Part shown: positions 8,413-17,163 of the stretch, one piece after another
How positions within the stretch are numbered: the stretch's first letter is position 1
How the letters are laid out: each line of letters opens with the position of its first letter
DNA from: Fidelibacterota bacterium
GTDB lineage: Bacteria; Fidelibacterota; Marinisomatia; SCGC-AAA003-L08; JACNLC01
DNA length: 55,527 bases
Assembly (NCBI GenBank): GCA_024277615.1
Contig: JAJRUW010000017.1
Coordinates: 1-55,527, forward strand
Direction: 5' to 3'
The notes under the pieces: model-generated
What the model saw: only the letters and a program-made list of their open reading frames with translations
Told to the model about the DNA's origin: nothing
Database searches by the model: none
Translations under genes and position numbers: made by a program

Positions 8413-9292
8413 AACAAACTCCGGGATATTTGTGGAATCTGATTGTGGGAATAATTGTCTGCTGATAAAGACACCGGTAGCGGGTTTATACCGGAGCCCG
8501 TCGTTTAGGACTGAACTCATTACTCAGGCTGTCATGTGGGAACAGGTTGAAATTCTGGAAACTTCCGGAGACTGGTATCGGGTACGACAAGAGGATAATT
8601 ATAGGGGCTGGCTGCACAAATTCTATGCTCATGAAGGTGCCAAACCGGCAAATGGTTCGCGGGTTGTGATAAATGAGCGTCACGGGAAAATCCATACACA
8701 GCCGGATAAAAATGCTCAAATACTTGCAGAAGCCGTATTCGGTACGGAATTGCCCGAAACCGATAAAGCTCGGGGCTGGCATCATGTACGGCTGCCGGGG
8801 GCTCTCACAGGCTGGCTGGAACCCCAGCAGATGCCCGGGCAATTTACCCGGGAAGCTTTAATCCACACAGCCGAAACCCTGATTGGGGTTCCATATCTTT
8901 GGGGCGGCAGGACGGCTTTTGGCTTTGATTGCTCCGGTTTTGTGCAAACCGTATTTAAACATTGGGGACTGGACCTTCCCAGAGATTCCGGTGATCAGTT
9001 TGCCATGACCTCACTTGAAAGTATTGAGCCTGACTGCAGTGCGCCGGGTGACCTGGTCTTTTTCAGTAGAAAAACTTCGATCGTCCACGTTGGTGTTGCA
9101 ACGGGGAAGGGCAGTTTAATCCACTGCCAGGGAGCCGTGAGGATTGACCCGCTCTTTTCCACAAACAATGTGCTGCCGGAATTATTACAGGACACCCGGG
9201 CTGTGGTCAAATCCATTGAAAAGCTGGTTCAAACCCGGCAGGGCTTAAGTTCGGAGGGGAGTTCGGATTTGGGGTCAGAGGTTAAATCATGA
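8402..9292 (+). CDS. NlpC/P60 cysteine peptidase with SH3-like domains
   Basis: A putative gamma-D-glutamyl-diamino acid endopeptidase acting on peptidoglycan peptides, 296 residues. Two SH3-like modules occupy residues about 20-145 ([20 protein letters not shown]). The NlpC/P60 domain has Cys177 in DCSGF, His229 in VHVGV and His241 in LIHCQG, a normal triad. No signal peptide is visible, so a cytoplasmic role in murein peptide recycling, as for YkfC-type enzymes, is plausible. The start is uncertain: TTG at 8402 overlaps tyrS, and a GTG about 30 bp later is an alternative. The 3' end overlaps the HNH gene by ATGA. Confidence 0.85.
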   Translation: MSPETNSGIFVESDCGNNCLLIKTPVAGLYRSPSFRTELITQAVMWEQVEILETSGDWYRVRQEDNYRGWLHKFYAHEGAKPANGSRVVINERHGKIHTQPDKNAQILAEAVFGTELPETDKARGWHHVRLPGALTGWLEPQQMPGQFTREALIHTAETLIGVPYLWGGRTAFGFDCSGFVQTVFKHWGLDLPRDSGDQFAMTSLESIEPDCSAPGDLVFFSRKTSIVHVGVATGKGSLIHCQGAVRIDPLFSTNNVLPELLQDTRAVVKSIEKLVQTRQGLSSEGSSDLGSEVKS

Positions 9293-9807
9293 ATTCACTT
9301 TTGAACAGGCGGGTTCTGGTTCTTAACCAGAATTACCAGCCCATTTCCATTGCACCGACCAAAAGGGCCATCATTCTGTTGTTTCTCGAAAAGGTTGAGG
9401 TCCTTGAACATTATCGTGAGTTCATCAACTCCCCAAGCCTTTCACTCCAGCTCCCGAGTGTAGTGAAACTGAAAAATTATACATCTTTCAGGTTCCGTGA
9501 TATCGGTTTTACGCGCAGGAATATTCTTAAACGGGATCATTATACCTGTCAGTATTGTGGAAAAACAAATGTACCCATGACCCTGGATCACATCATACCG
9601 CGACGTCGCGGCGGAAAAGAAACCTGGGAGAACATCGTCACGGCCTGTATGCCCTGCAATGAGAAAAAAGGGTTCCGGACACCTCGTGAATCCAACATGA
9701 AATTACTGCGGATCCCCAAAAAGCCCACGCGCATCACTTTCTTTCAGCAGCATGTAAAAAAACATCAGCAGGCCTGGAAACAGTATTTATTCATGGATCG
9801 TAAATGA
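9289..9807 (+). CDS. HNH endonuclease family protein
   Basis: A 172-residue protein. The N-terminal region (RRVLVLNQNYQPISI) is typical of chromosomal HNH proteins widespread in bacteria. The zinc-finger HNH core is CQYCGK at about 96-101, LDHIIPRRRGG, WENIVTACMPCNEKKG. The two CxxC pairs bind zinc structurally, and the DH and N residues form the metal catalytic site. Its physiological substrate is unknown. It is embedded in a housekeeping operon between NlpC/P60 and trpS, which argues for a conserved cellular role rather than a mobile homing nuclease. Confidence 0.88.
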   Translation: MNSLLNRRVLVLNQNYQPISIAPTKRAIILLFLEKVEVLEHYREFINSPSLSLQLPSVVKLKNYTSFRFRDIGFTRRNILKRDHYTCQYCGKTNVPMTLDHIIPRRRGGKETWENIVTACMPCNEKKGFRTPRESNMKLLRIPKKPTRITFFQQHVKKHQQAWKQYLFMDRK

Positions 9808-9819
9808 ACGGAAATAAAA

Positions 9820-10827
9820 TTGAACGGCAATAATAAAAAGACGGTCCTGTCGGGTATTCAACCCAGCGGACATTTATGTATTGGCAACTATCTGGGTGCA
9901 ATCAGGAATTGGGTGGCGCTCCAGGACTCTCATAACTGCATATTTCTCGTGGTGGACCTGCATGCTCTGACGGTGAGACAGGTTCCCTCCGAGTTGCGGA
10001 ACCGCTGCCTGTCCTTCGTTGCCCAGTATATGGCCTGCGGCATTGACCCGGAAAAATCGCTCATCGTAATCCAGTCACACGTATCCCAGCATGCCGAACT
10101 GCACTGGATTTTGAATACTCTCACTTATATGGGTGAGTTGAACCGCATGACCCAGTTCAAAGACAAAGCAGGAAAACATGAGGACAATATCAACGCCGGA
10201 TTGTTTACCTATCCCGTACTCATGGCTGCCGATATTCTGATCTATCAGGCGGACTTAGTGCCGGTGGGCCACGATCAAAAACAGCACCTGGAACTGGCCA
10301 GGAATATCGCCCAGCGCTTCAATACGCGCTACTCAGAGACCTTTATCGTCCCTGACGGCCTCATCCCTAAAGTTGGTGCGCGGATCATGAGCCTGCAGGC
10401 ACCGGAGCGGAAAATGTCAAAGTCGGACGAGAACCTGAATAATTTAATTGCCCTGCTGGACCCGCCGGATGTGATTGTCCGCAAGATCAAACGTGCCGTG
10501 ACCGATTCGGGCTCTGAAATATTGTTTGATGAAAAACGTCCGGGTATTACAAATCTGTTGAATATTTATTTGAGTTTAAGCGGTCAGACAAAAGAAGCAG
10601 TGGAAGAACATTTCATCGGGAAGCAATACTCGGAATTGAAAAGTGAATTATCCGAACGGGTGGTTGAGTTTTTAAAACCCATTCAACGGCAATATTCCGA
10701 ATTAATGCAGGATAAAGCCTATTTGAATTCAATCCTGAAAAAAGGGGCAGATACGGCACGCTATCTTGCCCAAAAGACGATTTCAAAGGTTTACCGGAAG
10801 GTCGGATTCGTTCCCTATAAACGCTGA
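9820..10827 (+). CDS. trpS: Tryptophanyl-tRNA synthetase
   Basis: A class I synthetase charging tRNA-Trp, 335 residues, usual length. The HxGN signature is at residues 18-23 (PSGHLCIGNY) and KMSKS at 198-202. Residues VGHDQKQHLELAR and ADILIYQADLVPVG surround the tryptophan and adenylate sites. The start is a TTG at 9820, 12 bp after the HNH stop. An ATG at 9804 is in another frame and ends at once, so TTG is the supported start. It is the last gene of the smpB-tyrS-NlpC-HNH-trpS run. Confidence 0.95.
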   Translation: MNGNNKKTVLSGIQPSGHLCIGNYLGAIRNWVALQDSHNCIFLVVDLHALTVRQVPSELRNRCLSFVAQYMACGIDPEKSLIVIQSHVSQHAELHWILNTLTYMGELNRMTQFKDKAGKHEDNINAGLFTYPVLMAADILIYQADLVPVGHDQKQHLELARNIAQRFNTRYSETFIVPDGLIPKVGARIMSLQAPERKMSKSDENLNNLIALLDPPDVIVRKIKRAVTDSGSEILFDEKRPGITNLLNIYLSLSGQTKEAVEEHFIGKQYSELKSELSERVVEFLKPIQRQYSELMQDKAYLNSILKKGADTARYLAQKTISKVYRKVGFVPYKR

Positions 10828-11067
10828 ACGGTCAGTTGTATATCTTCCTCAGGCGCTGGTTGACCATCAGCAAAGGGAAACCCGAACTGCACTGTGAGCG
10901 GGAGCCGATCCTCACTATTTGCTTTGAATGATGCGCAGGTGTCCGGAAGAATGTATCGAGTGAGGGAAATAACAGACAGGAGAATCCCGATTCATCAATT
11001 TACAGCAAAGATACTGCTCGACCTTTAAAGAAAGTGTTTATTGATCTCTGTAGTCAAAATATAGATT

Positions 11068-11784
11068 ATGAACTACCGCATACAACTGGCAAATTTTGAA
11101 GGTCCTCTGGACCTGCTGCTTTTTTTTATTCAGCGGGATAAAATTAACATTTATGATATTCCGATTGCAAAAATCATCGTAGCATATTCCGAATACATCG
11201 ATCTCATGAAAATGCTGAATATCAGGGTAGCCGGAGAATTCATCGTTATGGCCGCCATGCTCATGCAGATCAAGGCCAGAATGCTGTTGCCCCGCGAGAT
11301 GACGGCAGACGAACAGACAGAAGACCCGCGCACCGACCTGGTGAACCGTTTACTGGAATATAAACAGTTCAAGGACTCTGCCAGAGTTATCTGGGAATGC
11401 CATAAAGCGCATTCAAATTCCTGGCCCCGGGGGATGGAAATCTCCTATACTGAACAAAAAGAAAGTGCTTCTGCTTATTTAAAAAATGTTTCGCTTTTCG
11501 ATTTACTTTCCGTTTTCAAACAGGTCATAGACAAACTTCCCCAGACCTCGGAGCTTGAGATCCGGCATGAACCCGTGAACGTTGAACAGCAGATTGGTTT
11601 CATCCGTGAAAGGTTAAGGCAGGTCCGGAAATTGACCTTCGGTGAACTCATCTCGGAGGCTAAGTCCAAACTCCGGGTCATTGCAACATTCCTGGCTGTT
11701 CTGGAATTGCTGCGCAGCCGTGAACTTAAGTTGCAGCAGGTCACGCCCTTCGGTGAGATCATTTTAAGGAATGCGGAAGGATGA
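11068..11784 (+). CDS. scpA: Segregation and condensation protein ScpA
   Basis: The kleisin subunit of the Smc-ScpAB condensin, 238 residues. The N-terminal motif FEGPLDLLLFFI is diagnostic, followed by the MLMQIKARMLLP helix and a C-terminal winged-helix region ending LQQVTPFGEIIL. It bridges Smc heads and recruits ScpB dimers. scpB follows about 110 bp downstream. The 240 bp before it (10828-11067) show no gene. Confidence 0.93.
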   Translation: MNYRIQLANFEGPLDLLLFFIQRDKINIYDIPIAKIIVAYSEYIDLMKMLNIRVAGEFIVMAAMLMQIKARMLLPREMTADEQTEDPRTDLVNRLLEYKQFKDSARVIWECHKAHSNSWPRGMEISYTEQKESASAYLKNVSLFDLLSVFKQVIDKLPQTSELEIRHEPVNVEQQIGFIRERLRQVRKLTFGELISEAKSKLRVIATFLAVLELLRSRELKLQQVTPFGEIILRNAEG

Positions 11785-11893
11785 GTCAAACCTTGATATT
11801 TTTCATATTTTCGTCCGCCGGTCACCTCGCAGCGACCCCGGACACAGTTCAAAAAACGAGCCGTGGAAGCGGCTGCATCAGGGAGGATCGTAC

Positions 11894-12445
11894 TTGAAAA
11901 ATATTGTAGAAGCCTTACTCTTCGCTGCCCCGGAACCCCTCACACAGGTTAAACTGAATCAGGTACTCAGCGGTGAGGAGGCCAACCTGCAGGCGATCGT
12001 TGAAGAGCTGAATGCTGAGTATGCCGCAGCCGGTAAAGCCCTTTACATCGGTAAGATTGCAAACGGTTACCAGATTCTGACCCATCCCGAATATCATCTT
12101 TACATTCAGAGATTATTCACCAAATCGCACCGTCTGAAATTGAGTCCGGCAGCTTTGGAAGCTCTGGCCATCATTGCTTATAAGCAACCGGTCAGTAAGA
12201 TGGAGGTGGAGAGCATTCGGGGTGTGGGTTGTGATAGTGTCATCCGGTCGCTGCTGGAGCGGGAACTGATCACCATCAAGGGCCGGGATGAGGGCATCGG
12301 CCGGGCCTTGCTCTACGGCACAACCCAGGAATTCTTAAAAGCATTCGGCCTGAACGATATCAGCGATCTTCCAAAATTAAAAGAGCTTAGCCAATTAGTA
12401 GATGCTGGCGGCAGCAAGGGGGAGTCACCAAATGAGACTGAATAA
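11894..12445 (+). CDS. scpB: Segregation and condensation protein ScpB
   Basis: A partner of ScpA in the condensin complex, two winged-helix domains, 183 residues from the chosen start. Family marks are IVEALLFAAPEPLT near the N-terminus, LSPAALEALAIIAYKQPVSK in the middle and RALLYGTT near the C-terminus. The frame is open from 11771, but those residues do not look like ScpB. The TTG at 11894 has a strong GGGAGG site 7 nt upstream and gives the right length. It overlaps rluB by 14 bp. Confidence 0.92.
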   Translation: MKNIVEALLFAAPEPLTQVKLNQVLSGEEANLQAIVEELNAEYAAAGKALYIGKIANGYQILTHPEYHLYIQRLFTKSHRLKLSPAALEALAIIAYKQPVSKMEVESIRGVGCDSVIRSLLERELITIKGRDEGIGRALLYGTTQEFLKAFGLNDISDLPKLKELSQLVDAGGSKGESPNETE

Positions 12446-13130
12446 ATATCTGGCCCAAGCCGGTCTGGCCAGCCGCAGAAAATGCGATGACTTCATCAGT
12501 GAGGGACTGATCAAAGTTAACGGTAAGGTCACGCGGAATTTTTCGACGGATATCAGTCCGGAAGATATCGTCCAGTACAAAAACCGGGTTCTTGAGGCTG
12601 CAGCCGAAAAGATAGTGTACGTGCTCAATAAGCCTGAAGGTGTGGTTTCAACCTCGACCGATCCTCAAAACCGCAGGACTGTGCTGGACTTGTTACCTAA
12701 GACCGAAAGGCTTTTTACAATTGGCAGGCTGGACCGGGATACAACCGGTGCGCTGCTGATCACTAATGACGGGGATCTGGCCTATAAACTGACGCATCCT
12801 AAATTCAGAGTCCGAAAAGTTTATCAGGTCATGTCCACCTCGGATATTTCTGCCGACAAGATCAGCCAATTTCCCAGGGGCATCCGCCTTGAAGACGGTT
12901 CCCTGTCACGGGGGAAGCTCAGACGGCTTAAGCACGAAAACGGCAGGTATATTTGGGAAGTGATCCTGACCGAAGGGAAAAACCGTGAGATTAAACGGCT
13001 GTTCACGGCCCTGGGCTCCAGAGTGAAAAAACTCCACCGGGTTTCCTTTGCGGGAATCAGCGCAGACAATCTCAAACCGGGTAAATACCGTAAATTGTCA
13101 AAAAAAGAGCTGAATCTTTTATTAATTTGA
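12432..13130 (+). CDS. rluB: 23S rRNA pseudouridine synthase, RluB/RsuA family
   Basis: A 232-residue enzyme that isomerises uridine to pseudouridine in rRNA. An N-terminal S4 domain (MRLNKYLAQAGLASRRKCD) is followed by the catalytic domain with GRLDRDTTGALLITNDGDL, whose Asp is the catalytic nucleophile, and by EGKNREIKRLFTALG. The ATG at 12432 has a GGGGGAG site and the S4 domain begins exactly there. The scpA-scpB-rlu-cmk-rpsA order is a common bacterial arrangement. RluB versus RsuA specificity cannot be settled from sequence alone. Confidence 0.9.
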   Translation: MRLNKYLAQAGLASRRKCDDFISEGLIKVNGKVTRNFSTDISPEDIVQYKNRVLEAAAEKIVYVLNKPEGVVSTSTDPQNRRTVLDLLPKTERLFTIGRLDRDTTGALLITNDGDLAYKLTHPKFRVRKVYQVMSTSDISADKISQFPRGIRLEDGSLSRGKLRRLKHENGRYIWEVILTEGKNREIKRLFTALGSRVKKLHRVSFAGISADNLKPGKYRKLSKKELNLLLI

Positions 13131-13187
13131 ATATACTTCAATAAAAATATTAAATTTCACGCCTTTATTTAGGAGATTTTTGACAAA

Positions 13188-13838
13188 ATGATAATTGCGA
13201 TAGATGGGCCTTCCGCATCCGGCAAGTCAACCACTGCTAAACTGGTTGCTAAAAAATTAGATTTTTTGCACATCGACACCGGAGCCATGTATCGTGCAGT
13301 TACATTGTACTTTCTTGAACACCAAGTTCCACTGAACAATCCGACGCAAATCAAACAATCCCTGGAAAAAATTGACCTGAAATTAAGCGCAGAGGGTAAA
13401 CTGTTTTTAAACGGCAGGGATGTAGCAGAGGCTATCAGAGAGAACCCTGTCACAAATTTTGTAAGTCAGGTAAGTGCAATTCCAGCCGTTCGCGACAGGA
13501 TGGTTGAGCTGCAGAGCAATTTAGCCCGAAACCATGATGTTGTCATGGAGGGAAGAGATATCGGAACCAGAGTATTCCCGGATGCAGACTACAAGATATT
13601 TATTGTAGCTGACACCGAAGTGAGAAGTCGGCGCCGTTATCTGGAAATGCGGGAAAAAGGAGTTGATTGTTCCTATGAGTCCATTCTGAAAGATCTCATT
13701 GAACGAGATCGGTTTGATTCAACCCGGGAACATTCACCCCTGAAGAAAGCAGATGATGCAATCGTGATTGATACAACCCGGCTCACTATTGAAGAGCAGG
13801 TGGCAGAAATAATTGACATCATCCGGAGCAATCAATAA
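13188..13838 (+). CDS. cmk: Cytidylate kinase
   Basis: Phosphorylates CMP and dCMP with ATP, 216 residues. The P-loop is GPSASGKST near residues 7-15, HIDTGAMYRAVT follows as the CMP-binding motif, and EGRDIGTRVFPDADYKIF is the conserved NMP-binding core. A GGAG site precedes the ATG. It is directly upstream of rpsA, the usual neighbour in many bacteria. Confidence 0.95.
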   Translation: MIIAIDGPSASGKSTTAKLVAKKLDFLHIDTGAMYRAVTLYFLEHQVPLNNPTQIKQSLEKIDLKLSAEGKLFLNGRDVAEAIRENPVTNFVSQVSAIPAVRDRMVELQSNLARNHDVVMEGRDIGTRVFPDADYKIFIVADTEVRSRRRYLEMREKGVDCSYESILKDLIERDRFDSTREHSPLKKADDAIVIDTTRLTIEEQVAEIIDIIRSNQ

Positions 13839-13872
13839 CACTAAACCAAACCATAGGAGCTATTCGTAACGA

Positions 13873-16050
13873 ATGAGCGATACAGAAAAAATTCCTCAGA
13901 TTGAGGAAACATCAGAGACCGTTGAAGCACAAATAAACTCCGCCGCACCGGCAGCGGACGACTCTGCGGACTCAAAACCCAAAGCAACAGACACCAGCGG
14001 CAGTGAAGCAGCAGCAGAGGAACCAACATTGAATTCCGAAGCAGAAAAAGATGCTGAAAGCGAAACAATACCTGTCGTTGAAAATGAAGTACCCCAACCT
14101 GAACCGACGGTTGAGACGGGTACTGAAGATGACCTTGTCGTCAAAGTAGAAGTCATTGAAGACGACGATGAAGATGATGATAAACCCGCAGAGGCGGATG
14201 AGGAGGGTACAGCGGATGAGACGGAGGAAGCAAAAGAAACCCGAACTCAGGAGCCCGTGGTGATCAATTATCTCGACCCTGCTCTGCTCTCTCCAAAAAC
14301 CATTACAGAGGATGAAATCGAGCAGTATTCTGAAGAAGAAGATGAAGAAACTCATATCGACGAAGCCCTCGAAGATATGTATGAAAAATCATTTTCTGAT
14401 ATTCAGTAAGGTGAAGTCGTCACCGGTAAGGTTGTGAATCTAACTGACAGGGAAGTCTTCATCGACATCGGTTTTAAATCTGAAGGTCTGGTACACCGCT
14501 CGGAATTTACTACCGTTCCGGAAATCGGTGATAATATCGAAGTCCTCATCGTCAGCTTTGAAAACAGAAAAGGTCAGTTCATTCTCTCAAAGGAGAAAGC
14601 TGATTTCCTGAAACGCTGGAACGAATTGAGAGAGTTTTATGAAACCGGTAAGACGGTCTTTGGGAAAATTGTACGCCGCATCAAAGGCGGTATGGTTGTG
14701 GATATTGATTCTGTTCTGGCTTTCCTGCCGGGTTCACAGATAGATGTGAGACCGGTGACGGATTTTGATGACCACGTCGGTAAGGAATACGAATTCAAAA
14801 TCGTCAAATTCAATGAGTTGCGTAAGAATGTCGTCTTATCGCGGAAAATACTCCTTGAATCCGATATTAAAGAAAAACGCCGGGAGATCATTTCGCAGCT
14901 TGAGGTGGGCATGGTCCTTGAAGGCACGGTCAAGAATATTACCGATTTCGGTGCATTTGTGGATCTCGGTGGTATCGACGGCCTGCTCCATTTGACTGAT
15001 ATCTCCTGGGGACGGATCAACCATCCCTCCGAAGAGCTTGCGATTGACCAGCAGGTCACGGTGAAAGTGATTGATTTTGACGTGGAGAAAGCCCATGTTT
15101 CTCTGGGAATGAAACAACTTCAACCGCAGCCCTGGGAAAATGCCGAAGAAAAATATGCGGTGGGCACTGAAATTACCGGAACCATCGTAAATATGATGAA
15201 ATACGGTGTCTTTGTTGAACTGGAAAAGGGTATCGAAGGCCTGATCCACATCTCGGAAATGTCCTGGACACGCCATATCCGCCACCCCAACGAATTGTTC
15301 AAATTAGGTGATACGGTGAATGCCAAGGTTCTCAGTGTAGATCCTGAGGAGAAGAAAATCTCTCTGGGAATCAAACAGCTCACAACCAATCCCTGGGATG
15401 ATATCGAGAAAAAATATCCCATCGATTCAATCCATACGGGCACTGTCCGTAATCTCACCCAGTTTGGCGCATTTGTCGAACTTGAAGAAGGCATTGACGG
15501 ACTGGTACATGTTTCCGACATGTCATGGGTCAAGAACGTACGTCATCCCCGTGATCTGCTGGCGAAAGGCCAGGAGATACAGGTGAAAATATTGGATGTA
15601 TCCCGGGAAAACCGCCGGCTTTCGCTGGGAATTAAACAGGTCCAAAGTGACCCGTGGCCGGAATTGAAAACCATCTTTACTGCCGGTACAATCGTAAAGG
15701 GCAAGGTCATACTGGTACTCGATAAGGGGATAATCTTCCAGTTGGATCACGATCTTGAGGGCATTGTCCCACTCAAACGCATCGCAAAACATGAACGCCA
15801 GAAAATAAAGAACACCTATAAACCTGGTGAAGAATATGAAGTGACGGTTCAGGAAGTCGATCAGGAGTATAAAAAAGTCATCCTGATGATGGATCTGCCG
15901 AAGAGCGATGATGATGACGCACCCAGGCGAGAACGGTCCAAAACGAAGAAAATCAAAATCGTAAATGAACCGGCCAGTGATAAACTTGAAATCCCACAGG
16001 ATATTCTCGACAAATTGTCCGCTGCCGATGAAACGGACCCAGAGGCTTAA
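13873..16050 (+). CDS. rpsA: Ribosomal protein S1 with acidic N-terminal extension, interrupted by an in-frame TAA
   Basis: The gene encodes six S1 RNA-binding domains (GEVVTGKVV, GKTVFGKIV, GMVLEGTVK, GTEITGTIV, DSIHTGTVR, GTIVKGKVI), which tether mRNA to the 30S subunit during initiation. They are preceded by about 170 residues very rich in Glu, Asp, Ala and Thr. A TAA at 14407-14409 lies between SFSDIQ and GEVVTGKVV, exactly where the first S1 domain begins. The same frame runs on without gap to 16050. GAA or CAA changed to TAA would restore it. Restart at the GTG at 14434 would lose the first strand of domain 1 and has only a poor, too-close AAGG site. It follows cmk by 34 bp. Confidence 0.88.
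14407..14409 (+). other. In-frame TAA at the start of the first S1 domain of rpsA
   Basis: The frame reads SFSDIQ-stop-GEVVTGKVVNL with no shift. The S1 repeat normally begins with a residue plus G-x-x-v-x-G, so the stop replaces one codon inside an otherwise intact gene. TGA-type recoding does not apply because the codon is TAA. Confidence 0.85.
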
Positions 16051-16160
16051 AAGCTGACAGACGGTTAGTATCAAAAGGTTCGAAGGGGTCAACGGTTACC
16101 GGCTATTGACCCCTTCTCATTTTCCGGTAAACAGAACTAAACCACGAAAGATGGACTTAC

Positions 16161-17162
16161 ATGATAATCCTCGGTCTTGAGACATCCTGCGACGAGACAT
16201 CCGCTGCAATTGTTGATCAGGGATCGGTTTTGAGCAATGTGGTGTTTTCCCAACTGGTTCATCAGAAATATGGGGGAGTCGTCCCGGAGATTGCCTCCCG
16301 TGAACACGAGACCAGGGTTGCCGAAGTTGTAAAGGCAGCCCTGCAGAAGGCGGAGATCGCTGCTGCAGAGTTGGACGGAATTGCCGTTACTTACGGCGCA
16401 GGACTCATGGGTGCCCTGCTGGTGGGTCTTAATTTTGCGAAGGGTCTGTCAATAGGATTAAATAAACCCTTTTTGGGAGTGAACCACCTGGAAGGACATC
16501 TCTATGCCAACCTCATTGCAAATCCCGAATTTGATTATCCCTTTCTCTGTCTGTTGGTTTCAGGCGGGCACACGCAGATCTGGAAAGTGATTAAATTTGG
16601 AGACTATTCTTTTCTCGGAGGAACCAGAGACGACGCAGCCGGAGAAGCCTTCGATAAAGGCGCCAGGATTCTGGGTTTGGGTTACCCGGGGGGACCGGAA
16701 ATTGAAAGAATGGCTCTTAACGGAGACCCGGGGAAGCATCATTTTACCATTCCCATGGTAAAATCTGCGGAACTTGATTTTTCCTTCAGTGGTTTAAAGA
16801 CCGCTCTGTTGTATAAATGCAAGGCAATGTCTGCGGATGAGATCAGCAGGCAGCGGCCCGACCTATGCGCCGGTTATCAGGAAGTCATCATTAATACTTT
16901 ATTCGATAAACTAATCAAAGCTGTCAACGTCACTGGAATCAGGAAAGTCACCATAGCTGGTGGTGTCGCTGCCAACCGGAGGTTCAGGGAAAAAGCAAAA
17001 ACTTTTGCTGCCGACACCGATACTCAGCTGTACTTCCCGGCTTTCGATTACTGCACTGACAATGCTGCCATGATTGCCTTTGCAGGTTTCGAACGGATGC
17101 GCAACGGTGAGTTCTCGAGTTTGAGCTTAAAACCAAATCCAAATTTGACTCTGGGGAGTTGA
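16161..17162 (+). CDS. tsaD: tRNA N6-threonylcarbamoyladenosine transferase TsaD
   Basis: Transfers threonylcarbamoyl to A37 of tRNAs reading ANN codons, 333 residues, with TsaB and TsaE as expected partners elsewhere. ASKHA-fold marks are GLETSCDETSAAI at residues 5-17, the metal ligands His109 and His113 in NHLEGH, SGGHTQIW, and DDAAGEAFDKGARILGLGYPGG. It ends 1 bp before the next gene, suggesting one transcript. Confidence 0.95.
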   Translation: MIILGLETSCDETSAAIVDQGSVLSNVVFSQLVHQKYGGVVPEIASREHETRVAEVVKAALQKAEIAAAELDGIAVTYGAGLMGALLVGLNFAKGLSIGLNKPFLGVNHLEGHLYANLIANPEFDYPFLCLLVSGGHTQIWKVIKFGDYSFLGGTRDDAAGEAFDKGARILGLGYPGGPEIERMALNGDPGKHHFTIPMVKSAELDFSFSGLKTALLYKCKAMSADEISRQRPDLCAGYQEVIINTLFDKLIKAVNVTGIRKVTIAGGVAANRRFREKAKTFAADTDTQLYFPAFDYCTDNAAMIAFAGFERMRNGEFSSLSLKPNPNLTLGS

Positions 17163-17163
17163 T

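Noticed and set aside
15523-16092. 189-codon leftward open frame inside rpsA
   Set aside because: It is antisense to strongly conserved S1 domains and has no family resemblance or ribosome site.
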